The notes beneath the pieces are model-generated. The model did no database searches and had not been told where the DNA came from. It saw only the letters and a program-made list of their open reading frames with translations. A stretch of DNA of 64,000 nt from JBQTII01 sp052388275 (GTDB lineage Bacteria; Actinomycetota; Actinomycetes; Sporichthyales; Sporichthyaceae). Below are positions 9,270 through 19,808 of the stretch, in pieces (the stretch's first letter is position 1; each line of letters begins with the position of its first letter). Position numbers and translations under genes: made by a program. Location of the stretch: the NCBI GenBank assembly GCA_052388275.1, contig JBQTII010000063.1, positions 37,257 through 101,256 on the forward strand. The letters are read 5' to 3'.

Positions 9270-10358
9270 TCAGCCCGCGACCCCGACCGGGTGCCCCAAG
9301 GCGACCGGGTTCATCGGCGCGACCGAGCTGAGCCCGGCGCCCATCCTGGTGGTCGGCCCGGCCGCGCCCAGACTCGGCGCCAAGTACGCGGTGCCGGTGT
9401 CGCCATCGCGCCCGACCCCGATCAGCACCACGCCGGCCACCTGCGCTCGGCAGCGCGTCAGGGTCTGGGCAGCAGTGCCCGCTCGGGCGTGTCCGGTGCG
9501 ACCACGTCGAGCGGCCACCAGGACCGCGTCGGCCAGATCGACGGGATCACTCGCGTCGGCGGCGTGCAGCAGGGGACCGGCGTCGATCACCACGACGTCG
9601 ACCAGCTGGGTCGCCACCGCCAGGATCCGGGGGAGGCGGGTCGCGAGCGCGCCGGGCAGGCGTCCACCGCGGCTGCCGATGGAGAGCACCGCAACGCCAG
9701 GGGTGTCGGAGTACTGGATGACCTCGGCCAGGCGAGCGCCCGGGTCCTCGGTGGCCAGCAGATCGCTCAGGCCGGTGCCGGGGTGGATGCTGGTCCCGAA
9801 GTGCGCGGTGGGGTGGCCGAAGTCGGCGTCCACGATCAGCACGCTGCGCCCGGATTCGGCGATCGCCGCCGCCAGGTTCGTCACCACGCTCGAGCGTCCG
9901 TCACCGCGGTCCGGTGAGGTCACCGCGACGACCCGCCCGGCGTTCTCGCCGGCCCGGTTGTGCGGTGAGGGCAGGTTCAGCACGGAGGTCCGGAGCCTGC
10001 GGTAGGCCTCGGCGGCCCGTCCACTCGGGCGTGCGGCCACCGCAACATAACCCTCGTATCGGGTGCTGCCCGCCGTGCGTGGGATCTCGGCCAGGACGGT
10101 GCGCGCGTAGGCCCGCTCGATGTCACCGCGGGTGCGCAACTGGCGCGGCCGAATCGTCAGCGCCCCTACCAGCGCGATCGCGAGGCCGGCGACGGCGCCG
10201 TAGGCCGCCTGTGTGGCCTCGCCGGCGTGCGCGTGCCATGGTGCAGTCAGCCCTGGCGCCCGCGTCGCCCCGACGCTCAGGGCTGCGCCCACTCCAGCAA
10301 AGGCGACGAGCAGCCACCAGCGTCGCAGCAGGGTCCGAGCCACATCTAGCACGATCAT
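9270..10358 (-). CDS. Wzz/BY-kinase-like polysaccharide co-polymerase protein
   Basis: Two membrane helices (about residues 13-31 and 51-69) frame a very short extracellular loop, followed by a cytosolic P-loop domain of the chain-length-determinant/BY-kinase superfamily. RVVAVTSPDRGDGRSSVVTN occupies the Walker A position but has Arg155 where the nucleotide-binding Lys belongs. Walker A' VLIVDADF (173-180) keeps its two Asp residues. There is no Tyr cluster at the C-terminus, so autophosphorylation is doubtful. ATG 10358 was chosen because the open frame upstream of it is not membrane-like and AGGACG lies about 10 nt before it. No glycan genes are adjacent. A role in exopolysaccharide length control is inferred from the family only. 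Confidence 0.7.
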   Translation of the reverse strand: MIVLDVARTLLRRWWLLVAFAGVGAALSVGATRAPGLTAPWHAHAGEATQAAYGAVAGLAIALVGALTIRPRQLRTRGDIERAYARTVLAEIPRTAGSTRYEGYVAVAARPSGRAAEAYRRLRTSVLNLPSPHNRAGENAGRVVAVTSPDRGDGRSSVVTNLAAAIAESGRSVLIVDADFGHPTAHFGTSIHPGTGLSDLLATEDPGARLAEVIQYSDTPGVAVLSIGSRGGRLPGALATRLPRILAVATQLVDVVVIDAGPLLHAADASDPVDLADAVLVAARRGRTGHARAGTAAQTLTRCRAQVAGVVLIGVGRDGDTGTAYLAPSLGAAGPTTRMGAGLSSVAPMNPVALGHPVGVAG

Positions 10359-10463
10359 CAATACACCGTCCTGAGCGGGATTCGCGCCCCAGGATCCCCC
10401 CGGCCGACGCCCGACCATGATCGTCACCGGTGTCCGCATCGCCCGGCAATGTCTGGACGCCAA

Positions 10464-10844
10464 ACATGACTCGCGCCGAACCCGATATAGACGGTTGAGG
10501 CGGATGTGACTGGTGCGATCTGTGCGGTTGCTTTACGTAGTCACTCTCCGCAGTGGCTGACCGCCGGGGTGCCGCGTCCGCTGGCGTAGGGCCAGGCAAC
10601 CGCGGTGCGGATGCGCCGAGGCGCGTCATGCAGGTTCGCGACCAAGGCGTCGGGGTCCCCTCCCTTCGTCGCCGTGCCCCTCGGCCAGAATCTCCCGAAG
10701 GCGGCGGTCAGCGCGGTGGCGTCGCACGTTCGTAGGGAGGGCAAGGGGCGGTCCGGGGGCGCCCGCTGGGCCGATTACGTCTATCTTCTCGACCGTGGAG
10801 GAGCGCGCTGCGCTGCCCGGCCCGTTTCCATCGAAGGAGTGCCC
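10464..10844. other. Intergenic region without a recognised gene
   Basis: Between the minus-strand Wzz-like gene and the dehydrogenase start there are about 480 bp, of which this stretch shows no conserved reading frame, no tRNA fold and no strong dyad. It must contain the dehydrogenase promoter. I see no confident -35/-10 pair. Confidence 0.4.
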
Positions 10845-11930
10845 ATGCCGCACGAGGTGCGCGCCGTTGTCGCCCTGACCAAGGGGGCGCCGGTATCCGT
10901 CGAAACCATCCTGGTCCCGGACCCGGGCCCGGGCGAGGCACTGGTCAAGGTCGAGGCGTGCGGGGTCTGCCACACCGACCTGCACTACCGCGAGGGCGGT
11001 ATCAACGACGAGTTCCCGTTTCTGCTCGGCCACGAGGCCGCCGGGACGGTCGAGGCGGTCGGGGAAGGCGTCACCGACGTAGCCGCCGGCGACTACGTGA
11101 TCCTGAACTGGCGCGCGGTCTGCGGGCAGTGCCGCTCCTGCGCCCGCGGTCGGCCCTGGTATTGCTTTAGCACCCACAACGCCACGCAGAAGATGACGCT
11201 GGCGGACGGCACGCCGCTGTCCCCGGCGCTGGGCATCGGCGCCTTCGCCGAGAAGACCCTGGTCGCGGCCGGGCAGTGCACCAAGGTCGACCGCGCCGCC
11301 TCGCCCGCCGCCGCGGGCCTGCTCGGCTGCGGGGTGATGGCCGGCTTCGGGGCGGCCGTGAACACCGGCAACGTCGGACGCGGGGATTCCGTCGCCGTGA
11401 TCGGCTGCGGTGGGGTCGGCAACGCGGCGATCGCCGGGGCCAGGCTCGCCGGCGCGCGCACGATCGTGGCGGTGGACATCGATGACCGCAAGTTGGAGCT
11501 GGCCCGCACGTTCGGTGCCACCCACACGGTGAACTCCAAGGAAGCCGACCCCGTCGAGGGCATCCGCGCGGCCACCGAGGGAAACGGCGCCGACGTCGTG
11601 ATCGAGGCGGTCGGGCGCCCGGAGACCTACAAGCAGGCGTTCTTCGCCCGCGACCTGGCCGGCACCGTCGTGCTGGTCGGCGTCCCCAACCCGACAATGA
11701 CGATCGAACTGCCGTTGATCGAGGTGTTCGGCCGCGGCGGGCAGCTCAAGAGCTCCTGGTACGGGGACTGCCTGCCCAGCCGCGACTTTCCCATGCTGAT
11801 CGACCTGTACCTGCAGGGCCGCTTCGACCTGGACGCGTTCGTGTCCGAGACGATCGGCATCGGCGACGTCGAGGCAGCGTTTGAGAAGATGCACCACGGC
11901 GACGTGTTGCGCTCTGTCGTGGTCCTCTGA
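10845..11930 (+). CDS. S-(hydroxymethyl)mycothiol dehydrogenase-like zinc alcohol dehydrogenase
   Basis: Zinc-dependent medium-chain dehydrogenase of 361 residues, of the type that oxidises the formaldehyde-mycothiol adduct with NAD. The catalytic zinc ligands are in EACGVCHTDLHY and LLGHEAAG. The structural-zinc cysteines are in CGQCRSCARGRPWYC. The Rossmann loop is VIGCGGVGNAAI, followed by VAVDIDDRKLE. The start at ATG 10845 has GAAGGAG 6-7 nt upstream. The stop overlaps the start of a metallo-beta-lactamase-fold gene by one base, the usual partner of this enzyme in actinobacteria, which supports a mycothiol detoxification role over general alcohol oxidation. The exact substrate is inferred. 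Confidence 0.85.
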   Translation: MPHEVRAVVALTKGAPVSVETILVPDPGPGEALVKVEACGVCHTDLHYREGGINDEFPFLLGHEAAGTVEAVGEGVTDVAAGDYVILNWRAVCGQCRSCARGRPWYCFSTHNATQKMTLADGTPLSPALGIGAFAEKTLVAAGQCTKVDRAASPAAAGLLGCGVMAGFGAAVNTGNVGRGDSVAVIGCGGVGNAAIAGARLAGARTIVAVDIDDRKLELARTFGATHTVNSKEADPVEGIRAATEGNGADVVIEAVGRPETYKQAFFARDLAGTVVLVGVPNPTMTIELPLIEVFGRGGQLKSSWYGDCLPSRDFPMLIDLYLQGRFDLDAFVSETIGIGDVEAAFEKMHHGDVLRSVVVL

Positions 11931-12559
11931 TGTCCCTTCAGATCCAACGGGTCGTCACCTCGGGCCAGTTCAGTCTCGACGGCGGAACCTGGGACGTGGA
12001 CAACAACGTCTGGCTGATCGGCGACGAGAACGAGGTCGTCGTGATCGACGCGGCGCACGACTCCCTTGCCATCGAGGAGGCCGTGAACGGACGCCGGGTG
12101 GCCGCGATCGTGTGCACCCACGCGCACAACGATCACATCAACGTCGCCGCCGAGCTGGCGGAGAACACCGGGGCGGGGATCTGGCTGCACGGCGCCGACG
12201 ACGAACTGTGGCGCATGGTCTATCCGGACCGTCGACCCGACGGTGAACTCACCGACGGCGCCCGCATCGCGGTCGCCGGCACCGAGCTGGCGGTGCTGCA
12301 CACCCCGGGGCACGCCCCCGGCGCGGTGTGCCTGTATGTGCCCGAGGCAGCGGCGCTGTTCTCCGGCGACACCCTGTTCGCCGGCGGCCCGGGCGCCACC
12401 GGGCGTTCCTTCAGCGACTTCCCGACGATCATCACCTCGATCCGGGAGCGCTTGCTCACCCTGCCGGGAGAGACCACGGTCTATACCGGGCATGGTGAGT
12501 GCACCGAGATCGGCAAGGAGTCCCCCGCGCTGGAGGAATGGATCGCCCGCGGCCATTGA
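11930..12559 (+). CDS. Metallo-beta-lactamase-fold hydrolase (mycothiol-thioester type)
   Basis: A 209-residue glyoxalase-II-like hydrolase. The metal-binding signature is CTHAHNDHINVA (HxHxDH), followed by HTPGHAPGAVCLYV, LFSGDTLFAGGPGATGR and VYTGHGECTEIG, giving all the usual His/Asp ligands. It is translationally coupled to the upstream dehydrogenase (TGATG overlap). This suggests it hydrolyses the S-formylmycothiol product, an inference from gene pairing. The family also contains persulfide dioxygenases, which cannot be excluded by sequence alone. Confidence 0.85.
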   Translation: MSLQIQRVVTSGQFSLDGGTWDVDNNVWLIGDENEVVVIDAAHDSLAIEEAVNGRRVAAIVCTHAHNDHINVAAELAENTGAGIWLHGADDELWRMVYPDRRPDGELTDGARIAVAGTELAVLHTPGHAPGAVCLYVPEAAALFSGDTLFAGGPGATGRSFSDFPTIITSIRERLLTLPGETTVYTGHGECTEIGKESPALEEWIARGH

Positions 12560-12670
12560 CCGCACGGCGCGAGCCCGGGCCGCGTGCAAGGCGAAACTGC
12601 TGTGATCTGATCGAGAATCGCGTCCTGGGGCGGTCCGCTGCCCGGAACTGGGCCGGGGGGGCCGTACCGT

Positions 12671-13486
12671 ATGCGGGTGACATCCACAGCTGACGCCTCC
12701 CGCGGCGCCGCCCACGCGGCGGATTTCGCTTGCGAGATCGCGGACGCGGCCGGTGCGGCGCTGCTGGCCCTGCGGGCCGACTGGACGGGCACGGAGGCGG
12801 AGCTGCGCAAGGCCGGTGACGCCGCGGGGCAGCAGGTGCTCGCCGCCCGGCTGGCCGCGGCCTTCCCCGGCGATGCGGTGCTCTCGGAGGAGGCCCGCGA
12901 TTCCGCCGCGCGGCTGTCCGCGGACCGGGTCTGGATCATCGACCCCCTCGACGGGACGCGCGAGTTCTCCGAGGGCCGCCGGGACTGGGCTGTGCACGTG
13001 GCCCTGTGGGAGCGCACCGTCGGCGACCTCACGGGGGGCGCCGTTGCGCTGCCCGCCATGGGGCGAACCTTGACGAGCGCTGGATCGGCCCTGCCGGCAC
13101 GTGGCGATGGGCCGGTGCGCATTGCCGTGAGCCGCTCCCGCCCGCCGGCCGTGGCGCTGGCGGTAGCCGACGCCCTTGGCGCCGAGTTGGTGGCGATGGG
13201 TTCGGCCGGGGTCAAGGTGATGGCCGTCGTGCTGGGCGAGGTCGACGCGTACGTGCACGGCGGGGGACAGTACGAATGGGATTCCGCCGCCCCGGTCGCG
13301 GTGGCCCGCGCCGCTGGTGCGTTCACCTCTCGCCTGGACGGGTCCCCGCTGGTCTACAACCAGGCCGATCCGCACCTGCCCGACCTGGTGGTGTGCCGCC
13401 CGGAGTTCGCCGACGCCATTCTCGCCGCGATCGCTGCGGCGCCCGCAGACCCCCACCCGACCGAGCTACCACGAAGAGAGCGATGA
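12671..13486 (+). CDS. cysQ: 3'(2'),5'-bisphosphate nucleotidase (inositol-monophosphatase fold)
   Basis: Removes the 3'-phosphate of PAP/PAPS, the by-product of sulfate assimilation. The protein has 271 residues. The Mg-binding motif is DRVWIIDPLDGTREFSEG, with LSEEAR upstream and YEWDSAAPVAVARAAGA downstream, both standard for the superfamily. Its stop overlaps the cysD start (ATGA), placing it in the sulfate-activation operon and favouring CysQ over a general inositol phosphatase. The first GCxN-type segment is Ala-rich and has no odd features. Confidence 0.85.
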   Translation: MRVTSTADASRGAAHAADFACEIADAAGAALLALRADWTGTEAELRKAGDAAGQQVLAARLAAAFPGDAVLSEEARDSAARLSADRVWIIDPLDGTREFSEGRRDWAVHVALWERTVGDLTGGAVALPAMGRTLTSAGSALPARGDGPVRIAVSRSRPPAVALAVADALGAELVAMGSAGVKVMAVVLGEVDAYVHGGGQYEWDSAAPVAVARAAGAFTSRLDGSPLVYNQADPHLPDLVVCRPEFADAILAAIAAAPADPHPTELPRRER

Positions 13487-14406
13487 CCTCCACACCGATT
13501 GCCGCGCACGACTACCAGCTCAGCCAACTGCGGGTGCTGGAGTCCGAGGCGGTGCACATCATCCGCGAGGTGGCCGCCGAGATGGAGCGGCCGTGCCTGC
13601 TGTTCTCCGGCGGCAAGGACTCCGCGGTCATGTTGCACCTCGCGGCGAAGGCGTTCGCGCCGGCGAAGATCCCGTTTCCGGTGATGCACGTCGACACCGG
13701 GCACAACTTTCCCGAGGTTCTCACCTTCCGCGACGCCGAGGTCGAGCGCTTCGGCGTCCAGTTGATCATCGCCTCCGTTCCCGAGGCGATCGAGCGCGGC
13801 TTCGTGCGCGAGGAACCCAACGGTTCGCGTAACCGCATCCAGACCCCGGTGCTGCTCGAGGCGTGTGAGAAGGGCCGCTTCACCGCGCTGTTCGGCGGGG
13901 CCCGCCGCGACGAGGAACGCGCCCGTGCCAAGGAGCGGATCTTCTCCTTCCGCGACGAGTTCGGCCAGTGGGACCCGAAGAACCAACGCCCGGAGTTGTG
14001 GAGCCTGTACAACGGCCGCGTGCACGCGGGGGAGAGCATCCGGGTCTTCCCGCTCTCGAACTGGACCGAGCTTGACATCTGGCACTACATCGGCGAGGAG
14101 AACGTGCGCCTGCCGCAGATCTACTACGCCCACGAGCGCGAGGTCTTCCTGCGCGAGGGGATGCTGATGGCCAACAACGAGTTCTGTCGCCCGCGCGAGG
14201 GGGAGGAGACCTTCATCGCCACCGTGCGCTACCGCACCGTCGGGGACGCGACGTTGACCGCCGCGGTGCGCTCGGACGCCCGGGACGTGGCAGCCATCAT
14301 CGACGAGGTCGCCGCCACCCGCCAGACCGAGCGCGGCGCCACCCGCGGCGATGACCGCGCCACCGAGGCCGCGATGGAAGACCGCAAGAAAGAGGGCTAC
14401 TTCTGA
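13483..14406 (+). CDS. cysD: Sulfate adenylyltransferase subunit 2
   Basis: ATP-sulfurylase catalytic subunit of 307 residues, making APS from sulfate and ATP. The PP-loop LLFSGGKDSAVMLHLA is at residues 38-53, followed by MHVDTGHNFPEVL, FGGARRDEERARAKER, FPLSNWTELDIWHYI and the C-terminal DRKKEGYF that contacts CysN. The frame is open far upstream inside cysQ, but ATG 13483 overlapping the cysQ stop gives the family N-terminus. A perfect 23-bp inverted repeat separates it from cysN. Confidence 0.95.
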   Translation: MTSTPIAAHDYQLSQLRVLESEAVHIIREVAAEMERPCLLFSGGKDSAVMLHLAAKAFAPAKIPFPVMHVDTGHNFPEVLTFRDAEVERFGVQLIIASVPEAIERGFVREEPNGSRNRIQTPVLLEACEKGRFTALFGGARRDEERARAKERIFSFRDEFGQWDPKNQRPELWSLYNGRVHAGESIRVFPLSNWTELDIWHYIGEENVRLPQIYYAHEREVFLREGMLMANNEFCRPREGEETFIATVRYRTVGDATLTAAVRSDARDVAAIIDEVAATRQTERGATRGDDRATEAAMEDRKKEGYF

Positions 14407-14439
14407 TGCGCCGCAGCGCCCTTGGCAGCCCCACCCGGG

Positions 14440-14505
14440 CCATCCTCTGTATGCGTGTCGGGGTATCCCGCCCGCTTGATAGCCCGACACGCATACAGAG
14501 GATGG
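14440..14505. repeat. Perfect 23-bp inverted repeat between cysD and cysN
   Basis: Arms 14440-14462 and 14483-14505 are exact reverse complements, separated by 20 nt. The right arm holds the AGAGG that is the best ribosome-binding site for cysN at 14513, so the RNA hairpin would mask it. A 22-bp identical half-copy lies at 5389-5410. Confidence 0.9.
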
Positions 14506-14512
14506 GGTCGTG

Positions 14513-15763
14513 ATGGACCTGCTCCGCTTCGCCACCGCGGGCTCCGTCGATGACGGCAAGTCCACCCTGATCGGGCGCCTGCTCTATGACACCAAGTCGA
14601 TCTTCGAGGACCAGCTCGAGCACGTCGAGAAGGTCTCCCGCGACAAGGGCCGCGAGTACACCGACCTGGCGCTGCTCACCGATGGGCTGCGCGCCGAGCG
14701 CGAGCAGGGCATCACGATCGACGTCGCCTACCGCTACTTCGCCACCCCCAAGCGCAAGTTCATCATCGCCGACACCCCCGGGCACATCCAGTACACGCGC
14801 AACATGGTGACCGGCGCCTCCACGGCGGATCTGGCGATCATCCTGGTCGATGCCCGGCACGGCCTGGTCGAGCAGAGCCGCCGCCATGCCTTCCTGGCCT
14901 CGCTGCTGCAGGTGCCGCACCTGGTCGTCGCGGTCAACAAGATGGACCTGGTCGACTGGGACCAGCAGGTCTATGACCGTATCCACGCCGAGTTCACCGC
15001 GTTCGCCGCGCGCCTGCGCATCCGTGACCTGGTGATCATTCCGATCTCGGCGCTCAACGGGGACAACGTTGTGGAGCGCTCATCCGCGTCCCCCTGGTAT
15101 GACGGGTCCTCACTTTTGCATCATCTGGAGAACGTGCACGTGGCGAGTGACCGCAACCTGATCGACGTGCGCTTCCCGGTGCAGTACGTGATCCGGCCGC
15201 AGACCAAGGAACACCACGACTACCGCGGGTACGCGGGCACGGTCGCCGGCGGCGTGCTCAAGCCTGGCGACACCGTCACGGTGCTACCGAGCGGGTTCTC
15301 CACCACCGTCGAGGCGATCGATGCCCTGCACGGCCCGGTGGCCGAGGCGTACGCGCCGATGTCGGTCGTCGTGCGGCTCAAGGACAACCTCGACATCAGC
15401 CGCGGTGACATGCTCTGCCGCCCCAACAACATGCCGACCTCGACGCAGGACATCGACGCGATGGTGTGCTGGATGGTGCCCGAGCCGCTACGGACGGGCG
15501 CCAAACTGGTCATCAAACACACCACCCGCTCCGCACGCGCCCTGGTCAAGGACGTTCAGTACCGACTGGACGTCAACTCCTTGCACCGCGACGAATCCAC
15601 CGGCGAACTTGGCCTGAACGACATCGGCCGGGTGCGCCTGCGCAGCACGGTCCCGCTCTTCGTCGACGACTACCGCAACAACCGTGCCACCGGTGGCTTC
15701 ATCCTGATCGACGAGGCGACCAACGTCACGGTCGCGGCGGGGATGATCACCGACACGCACTGA
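14513..15763 (+). CDS. cysN: Sulfate adenylyltransferase subunit 1 (GTPase)
   Basis: Regulatory GTPase of ATP sulfurylase, homologous to EF-Tu. G1 is AGSVDDGKSTLIGRLL, then EREQGITIDVAYRYF (switch), DTPGHIQYTRNM (G3) and VAVNKMDLVDW (G4), with the beta-barrel domains after residue ~220. At 416 residues it has no fused APS kinase (CysC) domain, and no cysC is seen nearby, so PAPS may be made elsewhere or APS reduced directly. A GTG at 14510 is an alternative start one codon upstream. The last codons lie inside a 57-bp tandem duplication. Confidence 0.94.
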   Translation: MDLLRFATAGSVDDGKSTLIGRLLYDTKSIFEDQLEHVEKVSRDKGREYTDLALLTDGLRAEREQGITIDVAYRYFATPKRKFIIADTPGHIQYTRNMVTGASTADLAIILVDARHGLVEQSRRHAFLASLLQVPHLVVAVNKMDLVDWDQQVYDRIHAEFTAFAARLRIRDLVIIPISALNGDNVVERSSASPWYDGSSLLHHLENVHVASDRNLIDVRFPVQYVIRPQTKEHHDYRGYAGTVAGGVLKPGDTVTVLPSGFSTTVEAIDALHGPVAEAYAPMSVVVRLKDNLDISRGDMLCRPNNMPTSTQDIDAMVCWMVPEPLRTGAKLVIKHTTRSARALVKDVQYRLDVNSLHRDESTGELGLNDIGRVRLRSTVPLFVDDYRNNRATGGFILIDEATNVTVAAGMITDTH

Positions 15764-15870
15764 CGTCCGAGTGTTCTTGTCGGACGGCAGGTTCGGGTCC
15801 ATGTCACCGACACGCACTGACGTCCGACTGTTCTTGTCGGACGGCAGGTTCGGGTCCATGTCACCGACAC
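15748..15870. repeat. 57-bp tandem duplication over the cysN stop
   Basis: Copies are 15748-15804 and 15805-15861, with one mismatch seen, plus a 9-nt start of a third. Copy 1 includes the last cysN codons and stop. Each unit carries a hairpin; in copy 2 it has a 7-bp stem GTCCGAC/GTCGGAC. It may act as a doubled terminator before uvrB. Confidence 0.9.
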
Positions 15871-15921
15871 ACCGACGCGCACTCGGCGCGCGCTGTCGGT
15901 GGCCCGACGTAGGTTGGTCCG

Positions 15922-18042
<2,121 letters not shown>

Positions 18043-18046
18043 GGCG

Positions 18047-18631
18047 ATGTCGATGCGGGCGAGGTTGGCGGCCGCGCTGTGCGCCCTGGTGTTGTGCGCC
18101 GTGGGCGCGTGTGGGAGCGAGGAGAAGTTTCCCGACTCGGAGTTCGAGTTCGGCACTGAGGGCGGCACGTTGAACCCCGAGGACGTGCGAGCCTCGCCGG
18201 CGGAGGTCTCCCTGGGCTTCGCCGAGCTCGCGACGTTCGTCGCCGAGATCGCCGCGGCGACCGGGTCCGACACCGAACGCGCCGCGGGTGCGCAGGAGAA
18301 GATTCTGCCGGTGTGGGAGAGCATCCTCGGCACGGTCAAGGCCAATGACGAGGCCACCTTCCGGATCGTGGACGATGCCTTCAATGCCCTCGCGGAGGCG
18401 ATCTCTCAGGGCGATTCCGCGCTGGCGGCGCAGGTGGCCGCCGAGTTCACCGTGACCTCAAGGGCTTACCTCGTGCGCTTCCCGGCGACCGGCGCGAGCG
18501 GTTCCCCCGCCCCGATCCCGACCGAGTCGGCGAGTCCAAGGGATTCGACGAGCCCCACTCCCAACCCAACCGCGCCGACGAGCCCGAGCGCGGCGGCCGT
18601 GCCTGGGCCGGGGGTACCTACGGGGTCCTGA
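18047..18631 (+). CDS. Small lipoprotein of unknown function
   Basis: A 194-residue exported protein. The signal peptide (residues 1-21) ends in a lipobox-like AVGAC with the lipidated Cys at position 22, followed by an acidic stretch GSEEKFPDSEFEFG. The middle is a predicted helical region (~60-140), and the tail is Ser/Thr/Pro-rich and low in complexity. ATG 18047 is 4 nt after the uvrB stop; an in-frame ATG at 18053 is equally possible. I do not recognise a family. The helical part is compatible with a small surface or metal-binding lipoprotein, but nothing in the residues proves it. Confidence 0.7.
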   Translation: MSMRARLAAALCALVLCAVGACGSEEKFPDSEFEFGTEGGTLNPEDVRASPAEVSLGFAELATFVAEIAAATGSDTERAAGAQEKILPVWESILGTVKANDEATFRIVDDAFNALAEAISQGDSALAAQVAAEFTVTSRAYLVRFPATGASGSPAPIPTESASPRDSTSPTPNPTAPTSPSAAAVPGPGVPTGS

Positions 18632-18660
18632 AGTACCACCCTCGGGTGAGCGGTCACACC

Positions 18661-18689
18661 TTCCCGAGAGCGTGAATGCCGGTTAACCT
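18661..18689 (+). promoter_or_regulatory. Putative sigma-70-type promoter
   Basis: TTCCCG, a 17-nt spacer and TAACCT lie about 50 bp before the DinB-fold gene at 18740. This is a match by eye to the -35/-10 pattern only. Confidence 0.3.
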
Positions 18690-18739
18690 GGCAGTGAGCT
18701 GGACGGCGCTCACGCTCGTCGCCCTGGAAGGACCTGCTG

Positions 18740-19537
18740 ATGGCTGCCTCGATGTCCGATCTGGTCACCGATCTCGCCGCCGAGACCGAGGTCATCGAAT
18801 CGATGCTGTCCGGTCTGAGCGCGGCGGGCTGGGACACTCCAACCCCCGCCGCCGGCTGGTCGATTCGGGACCAGATCGCCCACCTGGCGTACTTCGACGA
18901 GGCGGCTGTCGCGGCGACCATCGATCCAGCGGGGTTCAAGGCCGAGGCGGCGGCGCAGATGGCCTTGGGTATGGATTTCCCCGACCGGCTCGTCGTGGCG
19001 CAGCGAGCGCTTGGCGTCGCCGAGTTGCATGCCTGGTTCAGGCGTGCCCGCCTCGCGCTGATCGCCGAGACCGGCGAGCGTGATCCGAAGGAGCGAGTGC
19101 CGTGGTACGGCCCGGCAATGAGCCTGGCCTCCTGCGTGACTGCCCGCATCATGGAGACCTGGGCGCACGGGCAGGACATTGCCGACGCCCGGGGAATCAC
19201 TCGCGAGCCGAGCATGCGGTTGCGGCATATCGCACACATCGGTGTAGGAGCGATGACCTACAGCTTCATGATCCGCGAGTTGGCGGTGCCGAGCCTGCCG
19301 ATCCGGGTCGAGGTGATCGCTCCCGACGGCGCCTTGTGGACCTGGGGTCCGGAGGGGGCAGGCGACCTCATCACGGGCACCGCCCTGGACTTCTGCCTGG
19401 TGGTCACCCAACGCCGGCATCGCGAGGACACCGACCTCAAAATCGTCGGCCCTGCGGCTACAGCCTGGATGGGGATCGCGCAGGCCTTCGCCGGTGCACC
19501 CGGACCCGGGCGCGCACCCGCCTTCCCCGCCTCGTAA
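18740..19537 (+). CDS. DinB-fold maleylpyruvate-isomerase-like protein (TIGR03084-type)
   Basis: A 265-residue protein of the mycothiol-dependent isomerase/DinB superfamily. The N-terminal helical bundle has the family motif AGWSIRDQIAHLAYFDEA, with the metal-type His in QIAHL, and MGMD-like helices with ETWAHGQDIADA supply further His residues. The C-terminal ~90 residues are an alpha/beta domain (LPIRVEVIAPDGALWTWGPE). GGAAGGA lies before ATG 18740. Related proteins use mycothiol as cofactor in isomerisation or conjugation. The substrate is unknown. It faces another member of the fold across a repeat array. Confidence 0.75.
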   Translation: MAASMSDLVTDLAAETEVIESMLSGLSAAGWDTPTPAAGWSIRDQIAHLAYFDEAAVAATIDPAGFKAEAAAQMALGMDFPDRLVVAQRALGVAELHAWFRRARLALIAETGERDPKERVPWYGPAMSLASCVTARIMETWAHGQDIADARGITREPSMRLRHIAHIGVGAMTYSFMIRELAVPSLPIRVEVIAPDGALWTWGPEGAGDLITGTALDFCLVVTQRRHREDTDLKIVGPAATAWMGIAQAFAGAPGPGRAPAFPAS

Positions 19538-19565
19538 CGGATCCCGGACTGACGACAGGCGCGCC

Positions 19566-19742
19566 GAGCGGATGTCGGCCCGCCGGTACGCCTATCAGCC
19601 CGGGGGCCGGCTGACAGGGGTACTGAGCGGATGTCGGCCCGCCGGTACGCCTATCAGCCCGGGGGCCGGCTGACAGGGGTACTGAGCGGATGTCGGCCCG
19701 CCGGTACGCCTATCAGCCCGGGGGCGGGCTGATAGGCGTACC
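19566..19742. repeat. Three tandem 59-bp palindromic units
   Basis: Units begin near 19566, 19625 and 19684. Copies 1 and 2 are essentially identical and form an imperfect hairpin. Copy 3 differs at its 3' half, making a perfect 19-bp stem (arm CGGTACGCCTATCAGCCCG, 4-nt loop). Flanking GACGACAGGCG-type sequences look like decayed units. It lies between convergent genes and could serve as a bidirectional terminator. Confidence 0.9.
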
Positions 19743-19808
19743 GAACTGACGACAGGCGTGCTGAGCGGACGACGGCCCGAAACGTGCCGGGCGCATGGGG
19801 TGATCGGG

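Noticed and set aside
19566..19742. CRISPR array
   Set aside because: The units are contiguous 59-bp tandem copies with no unique spacers and no cas genes; the same applies to the 57- and 81-bp arrays.
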